This document shows positions 1-8,685 of a stretch of DNA of 15,867 nt, piece by piece. The stretch spans positions 4,329,518 to 4,345,384 of the forward strand of contig NC_011138.3 in the NCBI RefSeq assembly GCF_000020585.3, read 5' to 3'. The notes beneath the pieces were generated by a model, which worked only from the letters and a program-made list of their open reading frames with translations, ran no database searches and was not told the origin of the DNA. Source of the DNA: Alteromonas mediterranea DE. Lineage in GTDB: Bacteria > Pseudomonadota > Gammaproteobacteria > Enterobacterales > Alteromonadaceae. The first letter of the stretch is position 1. The number at the start of each line of letters is the position of its first letter. Both the position numbers and the translations under genes were made by a program.

Positions 1-2
1 TT

Positions 3-506
3 GAGGGCACCAACGCCACGTTGCAAAAGGTGTATAACGACCGTGTAATCATTAAAAATGGGGTGAGAAACGAAACCCTAATGTTAGACGGCATTGATTA
101 TGACGAAGCCAACAGGCGCCGTGAAATGCAGGCAAGACAGCGCCCTGCACCTCAAGAAGATGAATATGAAGACGATACCGTTGAACTAAGCGAAGAAGCG
201 ATAGAGGCCACTGCGGCACTAAGAGAACGCCCAGCAAGCTTTACTGACTTTATTTCAATATCGCCAAAAACAGAAGAAGGCCAACTTATTGGTTACCAGG
301 TGAGCCCAGGAAAAGAGCCTGAACTATTTAAATCGGCAGGTCTTGAAGCTGGCGATGTCATTACACAAATTAACGGGCTAGACCTTACCGACTTGCAGCA
401 ATCGCAAGAGGCACTGTCTGAGCTACGCAATGCACAAAATATAGAATTAACGATTATTCGAGATGGCAGTTTAACCACGCTATACCTAGATTTACCCGAG
501 GCGTAA
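3..506 (+). CDS. gspC: Type II secretion system protein GspC, 3' part (5' end outside window)
   Basis: GspC is the bitopic inner-membrane protein that links the T2SS inner-membrane platform to the periplasmic N0 domain of secretin GspD. The frame is open from the window edge (codons from position 3) to TAA at 504-506, giving the last 167 residues. The N-terminal cytoplasmic tail and membrane helix lie upstream. The fragment opens in the homology region, with the typical GTNATL and RVIIKNG motifs and NETLMLDG. A highly acidic linker (about residues 45-75 of the fragment) follows, then a C-terminal PDZ domain (about 85-165) containing the GLEAGDVITQINGLDL signature. The PDZ domain of GspC proteins is implicated in substrate recruitment. 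A TTG at 21 is only an internal codon, because the upstream codons EGTNAT are already conserved GspC sequence. It is the first visible gene of the operon; 84-99 nt separate it from gspD, depending on the gspD start. Identity is sure; only the missing 5' end is unknown. Confidence 0.95.
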   Translation, partial: EGTNATLQKVYNDRVIIKNGVRNETLMLDGIDYDEANRRREMQARQRPAPQEDEYEDDTVELSEEAIEATAALRERPASFTDFISISPKTEEGQLIGYQVSPGKEPELFKSAGLEAGDVITQINGLDLTDLQQSQEALSELRNAQNIELTIIRDGSLTTLYLDLPEA

Positions 507-594
507 CAACAACTAAAACGGTAACGGCTCATTCGTCATCAGGTAGGCATTAAAAATTGCAACGCAAACCAGCCATCGACAAGTTAGGAAATGA

Positions 595-600
595 AGGAAG
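595..600 (+). promoter_or_regulatory. Ribosome binding site deciding the gspD start
   Basis: AGGAAG lies 5 nt before the ATG at 606. The in-frame ATG at 591 has only an AGGA one base upstream, too close to work well. The ATG at 606 is also followed directly by a good signal peptide. The 606 start is therefore preferred; this is an inference from spacing. Confidence 0.65.
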
Positions 601-605
601 TTAGA

Positions 606-2651
606 ATGAAAAGGCGCACTAGCCAAAAACTATTATCTCGCTTAGGCACAGCAATGTGTACAGCGCTTCTGTGTTTCTCGGTGACCGCTGCTGAGTACAT
701 GCCTAATTTCAAAGATACTGACATCAATGAATTCATCAATATCGTTGGTAAAAATCTTGAGCGCACTATTATTGTGGACCCCAACGTACGCGGCAAAATT
801 AGCGTACGCAGCTACGATATGCTCAATGAAGATCAGTACTATCAATTTTTCCTAAACGTACTTCAGGTTTACGACTTTGCCGTTGTAGAAATGCCCAGCG
901 GTATTTTAAAAGTGGTACGTTCTAAGGATGCAAAAACATCAAACATTCCGGTTGTCGAAGGCGCCAAGCAAGACGGTGATGAGTTCATTACTCGCGTGGT
1001 TCCAGTTTATAACGTGCCGGTACGTGAACTTGCCCCTATTTTGCGTCAATTAAACGACCAGGCGGGCGGCGGAAATGTGGTAAGTCACGACCCTTCTAAC
1101 GTTATGATGCTAACTGGCCGCGCTGCGGTGGTTAATCGTCTTGTTGAAATCATTGAGCGCGTAGACCGCGCTGGTGACGAAGAAGTAGAGATTGTTAAGC
1201 TTCGTTATGCTTCAGCTTCTGAGATGGTACGTATTATTGAAAGTATCAACAAATCACAAGGTAAAGCCAATACAGGCGCTAAATCTGAACCTCGCGTTGT
1301 AGCAGACGACAGAACGAACTCTGTGATCGTAAGCGGCGACATTAAAGCGCGTCAGCGTCTTATCAATCTTATTCAACGCATGGACCAAGAGCTGGAGTCC
1401 AATGGCAACACTCGCGTACTGTTTCTTAATTACGCTAAGGCAGAAGATTTAGTCAAAGTTCTGCAAGGCGTATCGGCCAGTATCCAAGCAGAAGAGCAAG
1501 GCAGCGGCGCCACATCGCGCAGAGCAAGCTCAAACCGCGAAATTAGCATCGACGCACACGAAGATTCTAACGCCATCGTTATAACTGCAGAGCCAGACAT
1601 GATGCGCTCGCTAGAAGAAGTGGTGCGTCAACTGGATATTCGCCGTGCACAGGTACAAGTTGAAGCCATTATCGTTGAAGTTTTTGAAGGCGACGGCAAC
1701 ACATTAGGTGTGCAATGGGTGTCAGAAGAGGGCGGTGGTACACAGTTCAATAATGGTGTTATAGGCGTCGGTTCATTAGCTGTGGCACTACGACAGGCCG
1801 AAGATAGAGAGACCACGCAAACCAACATCACTGCCAACGGTGAAGTGGTAGAAACAACGGACACGATAGAAGGCGACTTCACTGCTCTTGCAAGCTTACT
1901 TGGCGGTGCAAACGGCCTGATTGCTGGCGTTATCGAAAATGGCTGGGGCGCAGTGGTACAAGCGGTAAGCACTGATACCAATTCAAATATTCTTGCCACA
2001 CCTCACCTAACTACCATGGATAACGAAGAAGCGTTTTTCATTGTTGGTCAAGAGGTACCTATTATTACCGGTACGACAACCGGCTCGAACAACTCTAACC
2101 CGTTCCAAACGGTGGATCGTCAAGAAGTGGGTATTAAACTTAAAGTTACGCCGCAAATTAACGAAGGCGATGCCGTTCAGCTTCTTATTGAACAAGAAGT
2201 GTCTAGCGTTAGCGGTGCGACATCAGTAGACATCTCTATCAACAAGCGCGAAATCAAAACCACAGTGATTGTTGACGATGGTGGTACTATCGTACTAGGC
2301 GGCTTGATTGACGAAGACGTACAAGAAAGTGTGTCTAAAGTGCCACTTTTAGGCGATATCCCTGTTCTTGGTCATCTTTTCAAGACGACGTCTACAAGCA
2401 AACGTAAGCGCAACTTAATGGTGTTCTTAAAGCCAACTATTGTACGTGACGGTGCAACCATGAACGCCATTAGCCATCGTAAATATAACTACATTCGCGC
2501 ACTCCAGCTTAAACGTCAGCAAGAGGGTGTATCGTTAATGCCGTCAGCTGAAACGCCAAGCATGCCGCAGTGGGACGATGCATTAGCCCTTCCACCGTCG
2601 TTTGAAGAGTACCTGACTGAGAAAGAGAAGCAAAAAGAAGGTAACGAGTAG
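606..2651 (+). CDS. gspD: Type II secretion system secretin GspD
   Basis: GspD is the outer-membrane secretin whose 15-fold ring forms the exit channel of the T2SS. The 681-residue product starts with a Sec signal peptide (basic MKRRTSQK, hydrophobic core, TAA, then a likely cut at A29/E30). Next come the N0 domain (about 30-110, the GspC-binding part), the repeated N1-N3 domains (about 120-350, with the NSVIVSG and [10 protein letters not shown]-like repeat motifs), and the C-terminal secretin domain. That domain carries the family signature [14 protein letters not shown] at residues 579-592. About 80 residues follow, corresponding to the S-domain that binds a pilotin lipoprotein in related systems; no pilotin gene is in the window. 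The length fits the family (about 650-700). The ATG at 591, five codons upstream, is the alternative start. The stop is one base before gspE. The spacer before the gene shows no convincing promoter or terminator. Confidence 0.97.
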   Translation: MKRRTSQKLLSRLGTAMCTALLCFSVTAAEYMPNFKDTDINEFINIVGKNLERTIIVDPNVRGKISVRSYDMLNEDQYYQFFLNVLQVYDFAVVEMPSGILKVVRSKDAKTSNIPVVEGAKQDGDEFITRVVPVYNVPVRELAPILRQLNDQAGGGNVVSHDPSNVMMLTGRAAVVNRLVEIIERVDRAGDEEVEIVKLRYASASEMVRIIESINKSQGKANTGAKSEPRVVADDRTNSVIVSGDIKARQRLINLIQRMDQELESNGNTRVLFLNYAKAEDLVKVLQGVSASIQAEEQGSGATSRRASSNREISIDAHEDSNAIVITAEPDMMRSLEEVVRQLDIRRAQVQVEAIIVEVFEGDGNTLGVQWVSEEGGGTQFNNGVIGVGSLAVALRQAEDRETTQTNITANGEVVETTDTIEGDFTALASLLGGANGLIAGVIENGWGAVVQAVSTDTNSNILATPHLTTMDNEEAFFIVGQEVPIITGTTTGSNNSNPFQTVDRQEVGIKLKVTPQINEGDAVQLLIEQEVSSVSGATSVDISINKREIKTTVIVDDGGTIVLGGLIDEDVQESVSKVPLLGDIPVLGHLFKTTSTSKRKRNLMVFLKPTIVRDGATMNAISHRKYNYIRALQLKRQQEGVSLMPSAETPSMPQWDDALALPPSFEEYLTEKEKQKEGNE

Positions 2652-2652
2652 T

Positions 2653-4212
2653 ATGGCGGATGAACAACTTACTCAAGCACTAGAGGCCCAAGAAGAAGCC
2701 CTAGAAGCCATGGGTGATGACGCCGGCTTACCTGAAGCAGAGGCCGGCCCTAAGCAGCTCTCTTTTAGCTTTGCTAAGCGCAACCAGGTGCTGCTTGAAA
2801 CCAACGAAACGCCAGCGGTGCTGTATTTTACAGAAAACACGCCGTTTGACGTGTTTGCAGAAGTGCGTCGCTTCTACGGCGAGCCTTTTGTACCGAAAAC
2901 TATACCCGCTGACGAATTTGAAAACTTACTGACTAGCGCGTTTCAGCGCGATAGTTCTGCAGCGAAGCAGTTAATGGAAGACTTAGGCAACGAAAGCGAT
3001 TTATTCGCCCTTGCAGAAGACTTACCCGACACTGAAGACCTGCTAGATAGCGAAGACGACGCCCCTATTATCAAGCTTATTAACGCCATGCTAGGTGAAG
3101 CAATTAAAGAAGGCGCGTCAGATATTCATATCGAAACGTTTGAAAACCAGCTTGTGGTTCGCTTTCGGGTAGACGGTGTGTTGCGGGAAATTTTGCGCCC
3201 CAATCGCAAGCTTAGCTCTATGCTGGTATCGCGTATAAAAGTAATGGCCAAGCTAGATATTGCAGAAAAACGCGTCCCCCAGGATGGCCGTATTACACTG
3301 CGTATTGCCGGGCGAGCGGTAGACGTTCGTGTTTCGACGATGCCTTCTAGCCACGGCGAACGTGTGGTACTGCGTCTTTTAGACAAAAATAACGCCCGCT
3401 TGAATCTAGAAGATTTGGGCATGACGCTGCAAAACCGTAACCATTTCTCGACGTTAATACGAAAACCACACGGTATTATTTTGGTTACTGGCCCTACCGG
3501 TTCCGGTAAAAGTACCACCTTGTACGCAGGGCTTACCGAGATAAACTCCCGCGATAGGAATATTTTAACGGTAGAAGATCCTATCGAATTCGACCTGCCA
3601 GGCATTGGACAAACGCAGGTTAACCCCCGTGTAGACATGACCTTTGCACGAGGCCTTCGCGCAATTTTGCGTCAAGACCCCGATGTTGTCATGGTCGGTG
3701 AGATTCGTGATATCGAGACTGCGCAAATTGCCGTTCAGGCCAGTTTAACCGGTCACTTAGTGCTTTCTACCCTGCATACTAACACCGCCGCTGGCGCCAT
3801 TACTCGCTTAGAAGACATGGGCATAGAGCCTTTCCTTTTATCTTCCAGTTTATTGGCAGTACTGTCACAGCGACTCGTTCGTACGCTATGCCCAGACTGT
3901 AAAAAGCCGCATACGCCGGATGCGTCTGAACTTGAAATATTAGGCCAAGGGGCCACCAGCAGCACTACAATTTACAAACCTCACGGCTGTGCAGCGTGTA
4001 ACCAAACCGGGTATCGTGGCCGTACGGGTATTCACGAATTGCTTTTAGTTGATGAAAAAGTGCGTGAAATGATGCACGAAGGTGTGGGCGAACAAGCCAT
4101 TGAGCGCTACATCAGAACCTCTACCCCAAGCATCCGTGAAGATGGCTGTAGTAAAGTGCTTATCGGTGAAACCTCTCTTGAAGAAGTGCTTCGAGTAACG
4201 AGGGAAGACTAG
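2653..4212 (+). CDS. gspE: Type II secretion system ATPase GspE
   Basis: GspE is the cytoplasmic hexameric ATPase that powers pseudopilus assembly, docked to the membrane through GspL. The 519-residue product has an N-terminal T2SSE-N region (about 35-110, GspL-binding in homologues), followed by an acidic linker and the PAS-like N2 domain. The C-terminal motor domain follows, with Walker [10 protein letters not shown] at 280-288, an Asp box and His-containing motifs, and Walker B DVVMVGE at 344-350. The zinc-binding tetracysteine of the CM domain is intact (C413, C416, C446, C449; CxxC pairs). No key residue is missing and the length matches family members (about 500). The first 30 residues are unusually acidic and rich in Glu and Ala. 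The ATG follows the gspD stop by one base, with AGAAGG about 11 nt upstream. The gene abuts gspF with no spacer. Confidence 0.98.
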   Translation: MADEQLTQALEAQEEALEAMGDDAGLPEAEAGPKQLSFSFAKRNQVLLETNETPAVLYFTENTPFDVFAEVRRFYGEPFVPKTIPADEFENLLTSAFQRDSSAAKQLMEDLGNESDLFALAEDLPDTEDLLDSEDDAPIIKLINAMLGEAIKEGASDIHIETFENQLVVRFRVDGVLREILRPNRKLSSMLVSRIKVMAKLDIAEKRVPQDGRITLRIAGRAVDVRVSTMPSSHGERVVLRLLDKNNARLNLEDLGMTLQNRNHFSTLIRKPHGIILVTGPTGSGKSTTLYAGLTEINSRDRNILTVEDPIEFDLPGIGQTQVNPRVDMTFARGLRAILRQDPDVVMVGEIRDIETAQIAVQASLTGHLVLSTLHTNTAAGAITRLEDMGIEPFLLSSSLLAVLSQRLVRTLCPDCKKPHTPDASELEILGQGATSSTTIYKPHGCAACNQTGYRGRTGIHELLLVDEKVREMMHEGVGEQAIERYIRTSTPSIREDGCSKVLIGETSLEEVLRVTRED

Positions 4213-5439
4213 ATGGCGGCTTTCGCTTATAAAGCGGTTAATGCCCGCGGTAAGAACACAAATGGCGTGCTTGAAGGCGATAATGCCCGTCAGGTGCGCC
4301 AACAGCTGCGCGAAAAGGGCTTAATTCCTTTGGAAGTAGAGCAAGTTGCAGAGCGCACACAAAACGAAGGCAAAGGGCTTTCATTTTCACTGTTTAAACC
4401 ACGCATTTCAGCCTCCGATTTAGCGCTACTTACACGGCAAATGGCTACCCTTGTAGAGTCGGCCCTTCCGGTTGAAGAAGCCTTGCTTGCCGTTGCGGAA
4501 CAATGCGAAAAGCCCCGCCAGAAAAACATGATGATGGCAGTACGCAGTAAAGTCGTGGAAGGTCACGGGCTTGCCGATGCATTAGGACAGTTTCCCAGTG
4601 TGTTTGACGAGTTATACCGCGCCATGGTGGCGGCAGGTGAAAAGTCAGGCCACCTTGATACCGTGCTTAACCGCTTAGCCGACTATACCGAGCGCAGGCA
4701 GCAAACCCGCAGCCAAATTACTCAGGCGATGATTTATCCATCGTTAATGCTGTTTTTTGCAATGGGTATCGTACTGCTGCTTTTAACCGTGGTAGTACCA
4801 AAAATTGTGGGGCAATTCGACCACATGGGGCAAGACCTTCCGGGTATTACCCAATTCCTTATTTCAGTGAGCACTTGGCTTCAAAACTACGGGTTGTTCA
4901 TGCTAATCGGCATAGGCGTGCTTATAGTTATTATACAGCGCGTATTGCAGCAAAAGCATATGAAGCTGCGCTATCACAAAGCGCTTTTAACCTTACCTTT
5001 GATAGGCCGCGTGTCGCGCGGTCTAAACACGGCCCGCTTTGCACGTACGTTAAGTATATTAAGTGCCAGCGCAGTGCCGCTACTTGAAGCTATGCGTATT
5101 TCAGGCGATGTCCTTGAAAATCAGCATATTAAAAATCAAGTAGCCGACGCCGCTATTAACGTTAAAGAAGGTAGCAGTTTGAGGGCTGCGCTGGATAACA
5201 CGAAAATGTTTCCACCTATGATGATGCATATGATTGCGTCAGGTGAAAAGTCGGGCGAATTACAGCAAATGCTAGCTCGCGCCGCAGATAATCAAGATAG
5301 GGAATTTGAAGCGCTTATTGGTGTCTCACTTAAGGTATTTGAACCCTTACTTATTGTATCGATGGCGGGCATTGTTCTGTTTATCGTTATGGCAATATTG
5401 CAACCAATTTTAGCATTGAACAACATGGTGAATATTTAA
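4213..5439 (+). CDS. gspF: Type II secretion system inner-membrane platform protein GspF
   Basis: GspF is the polytopic inner-membrane protein of the assembly platform, placed under the pseudopilus and in contact with GspE and GspL. The 408-residue product (typical length about 405) contains two repeated cytoplasmic T2SSF domains (about residues 70-195 and 272-395), each with the family motif AxGEKSGxL (about 137-145 and 340-348). Three hydrophobic segments are visible, at about 173-197, 226-243 and 379-400. The ATG directly follows the gspE stop, with AGGGA at 4201-4205, 7 nt upstream. The gspF stop shares one base with the gspG start (TAATG), which suggests coupled translation. Nothing is missing or broken. 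Confidence 0.98.
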   Translation: MAAFAYKAVNARGKNTNGVLEGDNARQVRQQLREKGLIPLEVEQVAERTQNEGKGLSFSLFKPRISASDLALLTRQMATLVESALPVEEALLAVAEQCEKPRQKNMMMAVRSKVVEGHGLADALGQFPSVFDELYRAMVAAGEKSGHLDTVLNRLADYTERRQQTRSQITQAMIYPSLMLFFAMGIVLLLLTVVVPKIVGQFDHMGQDLPGITQFLISVSTWLQNYGLFMLIGIGVLIVIIQRVLQQKHMKLRYHKALLTLPLIGRVSRGLNTARFARTLSILSASAVPLLEAMRISGDVLENQHIKNQVADAAINVKEGSSLRAALDNTKMFPPMMMHMIASGEKSGELQQMLARAADNQDREFEALIGVSLKVFEPLLIVSMAGIVLFIVMAILQPILALNNMVNI

Positions 5440-5876
5440 TGAAAACACTTAATCGCAGTTCTGGTTTCAGTTTGATTGAAGTCATGGTCGTACTTCTAAT
5501 CATCGGTATTATGGCCTCTATGGTTGCACCGCAAATCTTGGGTAACCAAGAAGAAGCGCAGCTTAAAAAAGCCGCTGTTGATATACAGCAAATGGAAAGT
5601 GCGCTTGAAATGTACAAGCTTCGCAACAACCGCTTCCCAACCACTGAGCAAGGCTTAGACGCCCTGGTAACCGCACCTACCATCGACCCAATTCCACGCA
5701 ACTACCCTGAAGGCGGCTTTATCAAGCGTTTACCTGAAGATCCGTGGGGCAACCCTTACGCGCTAATTAGCCCGGGAGAGCTTGGCGTAGTCGATATTTT
5801 CTCAAACGGTCCAGACGGTGAGCCAGGCACTGATGATGATATTGGTAACTGGAATATCAACGAGTATTTGAACTAA
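5439..5876 (+). CDS. gspG: Type II secretion system major pseudopilin GspG
   Basis: GspG is the major pseudopilin that polymerises into the periplasmic pseudopilus thought to push substrates through the secretin. The 145-residue precursor has a 9-residue leader ending in Gly, with the prepilin peptidase cut at G9/F10. Mature Phe1 and Glu5 (E14 of the precursor) are present in the GFSLIE motif, followed by a hydrophobic helix. The alpha-beta headgroup includes the conserved NRFPTTEQGL segment and the C-terminal calcium-binding loop with acidic residues around D126 and D132-D134. Known GspG proteins need this Ca2+ site for stability. The start overlaps the gspF stop by one base; GGTGA lies 7 nt before it. 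Cleavage needs GspO (PilD), which is not encoded here. Confidence 0.98.
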   Translation: MKTLNRSSGFSLIEVMVVLLIIGIMASMVAPQILGNQEEAQLKKAAVDIQQMESALEMYKLRNNRFPTTEQGLDALVTAPTIDPIPRNYPEGGFIKRLPEDPWGNPYALISPGELGVVDIFSNGPDGEPGTDDDIGNWNINEYLN

Positions 5877-5881
5877 CTCTT

Positions 5882-6508
5882 ATGCAAAGCAGCGGCAGTA
5901 CCTACAAACACAATATAGGCTTCACCCTTTTAGAAGTCATGTTAGTACTGCTACTAATGGGTCTAGCCGCTGGCTACGTCATGTTTAACGCTTTTGGGGC
6001 GAGTAAGTCTGACTTACTTAAATCACAAGCCCAGCGCCTGCAGGTCATTGTTGACATGGCCAGCGACTTCGCAGTGTTAAATCAGCAGCAGCTTGGTGTA
6101 CGCTTTGAAGCGGACAAAAATGAGTATTATTTTGTTTATTTAGACGACGATGACCAGTGGCAACGCATAGAAGGTGAAAAGACCTATGAGCCCTACACCT
6201 TGCCCGAGCCCTTCACCTTCACCTTAAACCTTGATGACTTGCCGTGGGACGTTGAAGACCGACTGTTTGACCGTGAGTTGTTTGACGAGAACTTAAGCGT
6301 GTCTGACGAAGGCGTTGAGATAGGCAACGAAGAAGAAAAGAAGCTTCCTCCCCCACAAATTCTCATTATGTCGAGCGGCGAAATTACCCCTTTTACGCTG
6401 TCGTTTAACTATGAAGGTGATGATGGCGACGACCCCGTCTATTATAGCCTTCAAAACCAAGATCTACCGCCTTTAGTGCTTGAAGGGCCGCTGGAGCGTC
6501 CGTTATGA
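5882..6508 (+). CDS. gspH: Type II secretion system minor pseudopilin GspH
   Basis: GspH is a minor pseudopilin that joins the GspI-J-K tip complex to the GspG filament. The 208-residue precursor has a 13-residue leader, a cut at G13/F14 (GFTLLEV), Glu5 at E18 and a hydrophobic N-terminal helix. The soluble part is strongly acidic: a stretch from about residue 120 to 155 is dense in Asp and Glu, followed by KKLPPPQILIMSSGEITPF, which resembles the conserved GspH C-terminal strand region. At about 195 mature residues it is slightly longer than many GspH proteins. The start is 5 nt after the gspG stop and has no clear Shine-Dalgarno sequence, so translation is probably coupled. The stop overlaps the gspI start as ATGA. 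Confidence 0.95.
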   Translation: MQSSGSTYKHNIGFTLLEVMLVLLLMGLAAGYVMFNAFGASKSDLLKSQAQRLQVIVDMASDFAVLNQQQLGVRFEADKNEYYFVYLDDDDQWQRIEGEKTYEPYTLPEPFTFTLNLDDLPWDVEDRLFDRELFDENLSVSDEGVEIGNEEEKKLPPPQILIMSSGEITPFTLSFNYEGDDGDDPVYYSLQNQDLPPLVLEGPLERPL

Positions 6509-6984
6509 AGGCATCCATCTTTAAGCGCAAAGCAGATGCAAAGACACCGTTGACAAGGTCGTTTTTCAAACCTGCACTGGATAAAAGCAGCAACTTACCC
6601 TATGCCCCGCGCTACCAAACTGGATTAACCCTGCTTGAAGTGATGGTGGCGCTACTTATTTTTGCGCTTACCGGCACCGCCGTACTCAAAGCGGCAGGCG
6701 AGCATTTATCCAGTGTTGGGCAGATAGAGTCGGTGACCTTCGCCAACTGGGTGGCAAGCAACCGCTTAAACCAACTTCAGCTAGATACTACGTGGCCGCC
6801 TAAGAACAATTTGAAAGGTACCATGGAGATGGCCGATCGCACCTGGTACTGGCAACAAACCGTCACTAAAACCAATGACAATGATTTACGGTCTGTCACC
6901 GTTTCTGTCGGCGAAGACGAAAGCTACGACAGCTCCGTAACGTCTGTGACGACCTTTGTCGCAAAGCCGACGGCGGGAAATTAG
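6505..6984 (+). CDS. gspI: Type II secretion system minor pseudopilin GspI, with long leader
   Basis: GspI is a minor pseudopilin that nucleates the pseudopilus tip together with GspJ and GspK. The prepilin motif TGLTLLEVMVALLIF is clear, with the cut predicted at G40/L41 and Glu5 at E45. The headgroup keeps the typical ASNRL and RTWYWQQ segments. The oddity is the leader: 40 residues, basic and hydrophilic, against the short leaders (under about 15) usual for GspI. No ATG or GTG lies between 6505 and the motif in frame; an in-frame TTG at 6550 has no visible ribosome binding site. The ATG overlaps the gspH stop (ATGA), which supports it as the real start. The +1 residue is Leu instead of Phe or Met. 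The mature protein would be 119 residues, normal for the family. Confidence 0.95.
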   Translation: MKASIFKRKADAKTPLTRSFFKPALDKSSNLPYAPRYQTGLTLLEVMVALLIFALTGTAVLKAAGEHLSSVGQIESVTFANWVASNRLNQLQLDTTWPPKNNLKGTMEMADRTWYWQQTVTKTNDNDLRSVTVSVGEDESYDSSVTSVTTFVAKPTAGN

Positions 6985-6985
6985 T

Positions 6986-7612
6986 ATGCAGCGCGGTTTT
7001 ACGCTTATTGAAATACTGATAGCCATGGCCATTTTCACCCTCATCGGCTTGGCATCAACAGGTTTACTTACCACGGTTATCGACAGTAACGATATTTCAG
7101 AAGAGCGCTTTGCAAAGCTTCAACTATTACAGCGCGCCATGATCACCATTGAACGAGACCTTCAACAAGCAGTGCCTCGCGCAGTAAGAGTTAACGGTGA
7201 AAAACAAGAAGTGGTAATGGCGGGCGGCGAAACAGACGACAGCGATGGTGATGGCATTGGCTTTGTGCGCGGAGGCTGGCACAACCCTCAGCTAATGCTC
7301 CCAAGAAGTACCTTACAGTACGTCGCTTACCGCTTAAAAGAGAACAAGCTAGAGCGTTTATACAGTAACTATGTTGACAATGTTATTGGCTACGAGCCCA
7401 AAGTACGGGTGCTGCTAGAAGACGTAGAAAGTTTAAAAGTTGAGTTTCTTGCCACCTCGAACAGCAGTTCATTAGATGAGGATGACGATATCTCTTGGAG
7501 TGAGAGCTACAAGGGTTCAACACTTCCTCGCGCCGTAGCGGTGGAGTTTGTTAGCAAGGACTTTGGCAAAATTCGCAGGGAATTCACCTTAACAACGGGT
7601 GAATCATCATGA
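6986..7612 (+). CDS. gspJ: Type II secretion system minor pseudopilin GspJ
   Basis: GspJ is a minor pseudopilin of the I-J-K tip complex. The 208-residue precursor has a minimal leader, MQRG, followed by FTLIEILIAMAIF, so the cut is at G4/F5 with Glu5 at E9. The characteristic GspJ segment FVRGGWHNP is present around residue 90, followed by YRLKENKLERLY. The ATG at 6986 was chosen because it gives a normal leader and sits one base after the gspI stop. An in-frame TTG at 6956 would add ten residues inside gspI and is not needed. The gene ends in an ATGA overlap with gspK. Confidence 0.96.
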   Translation: MQRGFTLIEILIAMAIFTLIGLASTGLLTTVIDSNDISEERFAKLQLLQRAMITIERDLQQAVPRAVRVNGEKQEVVMAGGETDDSDGDGIGFVRGGWHNPQLMLPRSTLQYVAYRLKENKLERLYSNYVDNVIGYEPKVRVLLEDVESLKVEFLATSNSSSLDEDDDISWSESYKGSTLPRAVAVEFVSKDFGKIRREFTLTTGESS

Positions 7613-8685
7613 GCATAACAAACAATAACACGCCGCTAAAAAAGTACAGACAAGCGAGCTCAGCTATTGCAAAGCCGCAACTTGGTAATGCACCGGGCAA
7701 GCAGCAGGGTGTGGCGCTAATGATCGTTTTGATGATTGTGGCGCTAGTTGCCGTGCTGGCTACCGAAATGGGCACGCGGCTGCAGCTTCAAGTTCAGCGC
7801 ACCATGAACTTAAAAGACAATAATCAAGCCTACTGGTATGCCATGGGAGCAGAAGCGTTTGCAAGAAAGTCCATCCAATCTCTTGTTGAAGAAAGCCCTG
7901 AGGTCATTTCTATTGATCAACCTTGGGCGCAGGAATTTAGCTATCCGTTAGAAAACGGCGGCCTAACGGCAAACTTAGAAGACCTACAGGCCTGTTTTAA
8001 TCTTAACGCTATCACATCGGGTAGCGCTTCGAATAACGCAAATAGCGCCTCGAGCAATACCACTGAGGCTATGGAAGCCTTTCACACTATGCTGCTATCA
8101 CTTAGTGTTGATGGACTAGATAACTACACCGCTGACACGCTACGCGACAGTCTTGCCGACTGGGTGGATGACGACGACAACATGCGACCGTATGGGGCAG
8201 AAGACAGCGAGTATGAATCGAGAGAATTTCCATACCTTGCAGCTAACGGACCACTGGCATCAAAAAGTGAATTGCGTATTATTAACGGAGTGTCACCAGA
8301 ATGGCTAAACGCATTACTGCCTTTAGTGTGTGTGATCCCAGATTACAGTGAGTTAAAAATTAACGTTAACACGTTAGAAGAAGAAGAAGATGCACCGCTG
8401 CTGGCAGGGTTAACAGGGCTTGATATTCAACAAGCTGCAAGTTTGCTAAGCAGTCGCCCACAAAATGGGTGGGACGATACCAACGCGTTTTTAAGCGAAC
8501 CGTCTATTCAGGCACTGAATTTAACAAGCTCTCGACAAGACTGGTTTTCAGTTAAAACTGAATATTTTATGTTGCATACAAAAACACAATACAACAAAGC
8601 AACCTTTAAGCTTTCCACCGTGTTTCACGCTAGCGCCGATAGCGGCGTTAATGTTGTGAATCGCGAGTTTGGGGGAACCTATTAA
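7609..8685 (+). CDS. gspK: Type II secretion system minor pseudopilin GspK, with long leader
   Basis: GspK is the large minor pseudopilin thought to cap the pseudopilus tip. The 358-residue product has the hydrophobic helix VALMIVLMIVALVAV preceded by QQG, so cleavage is expected at G34/V35. As in other GspK proteins, Glu5 is absent (Ile39 at that place). The leader is 34 residues, long for this family. The soluble part shows the GspK hallmarks: NLEDLQACFNLNAI, the acidic DWVDDDDNMRPYGAEDSEY loop, AANGPLASKSELRIINGV, and a C-terminal helix-hairpin-helix-like domain. Cysteines C129 and C241 may form a disulfide (inference). A Ser/Asn-rich stretch near residues 137-150 looks like a flexible loop. 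The start overlaps gspJ (ATGA) and the stop overlaps gspL by one base (TAATG). Confidence 0.97.
   Translation: MSITNNNTPLKKYRQASSAIAKPQLGNAPGKQQGVALMIVLMIVALVAVLATEMGTRLQLQVQRTMNLKDNNQAYWYAMGAEAFARKSIQSLVEESPEVISIDQPWAQEFSYPLENGGLTANLEDLQACFNLNAITSGSASNNANSASSNTTEAMEAFHTMLLSLSVDGLDNYTADTLRDSLADWVDDDDNMRPYGAEDSEYESREFPYLAANGPLASKSELRIINGVSPEWLNALLPLVCVIPDYSELKINVNTLEEEEDAPLLAGLTGLDIQQAASLLSSRPQNGWDDTNAFLSEPSIQALNLTSSRQDWFSVKTEYFMLHTKTQYNKATFKLSTVFHASADSGVNVVNREFGGTY

Noticed and set aside
1628..1999. 123-codon open frame on the minus strand inside gspD
   Set aside because: It is antisense to the secretin domain, with low-complexity Ser/Thr/Pro composition typical of a shadow frame.
3126..3638. 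170-codon open frame on the minus strand inside gspE
   Set aside because: It is antisense to intact, motif-rich gspE sequence and its Ser/Arg-rich translation looks like a shadow frame.
6956..6985. TTG start that would lengthen GspJ by ten residues
   Set aside because: It lies inside gspI, has no ribosome binding site, and the ATG at 6986 gives a normal MQRG/FTLIE leader.
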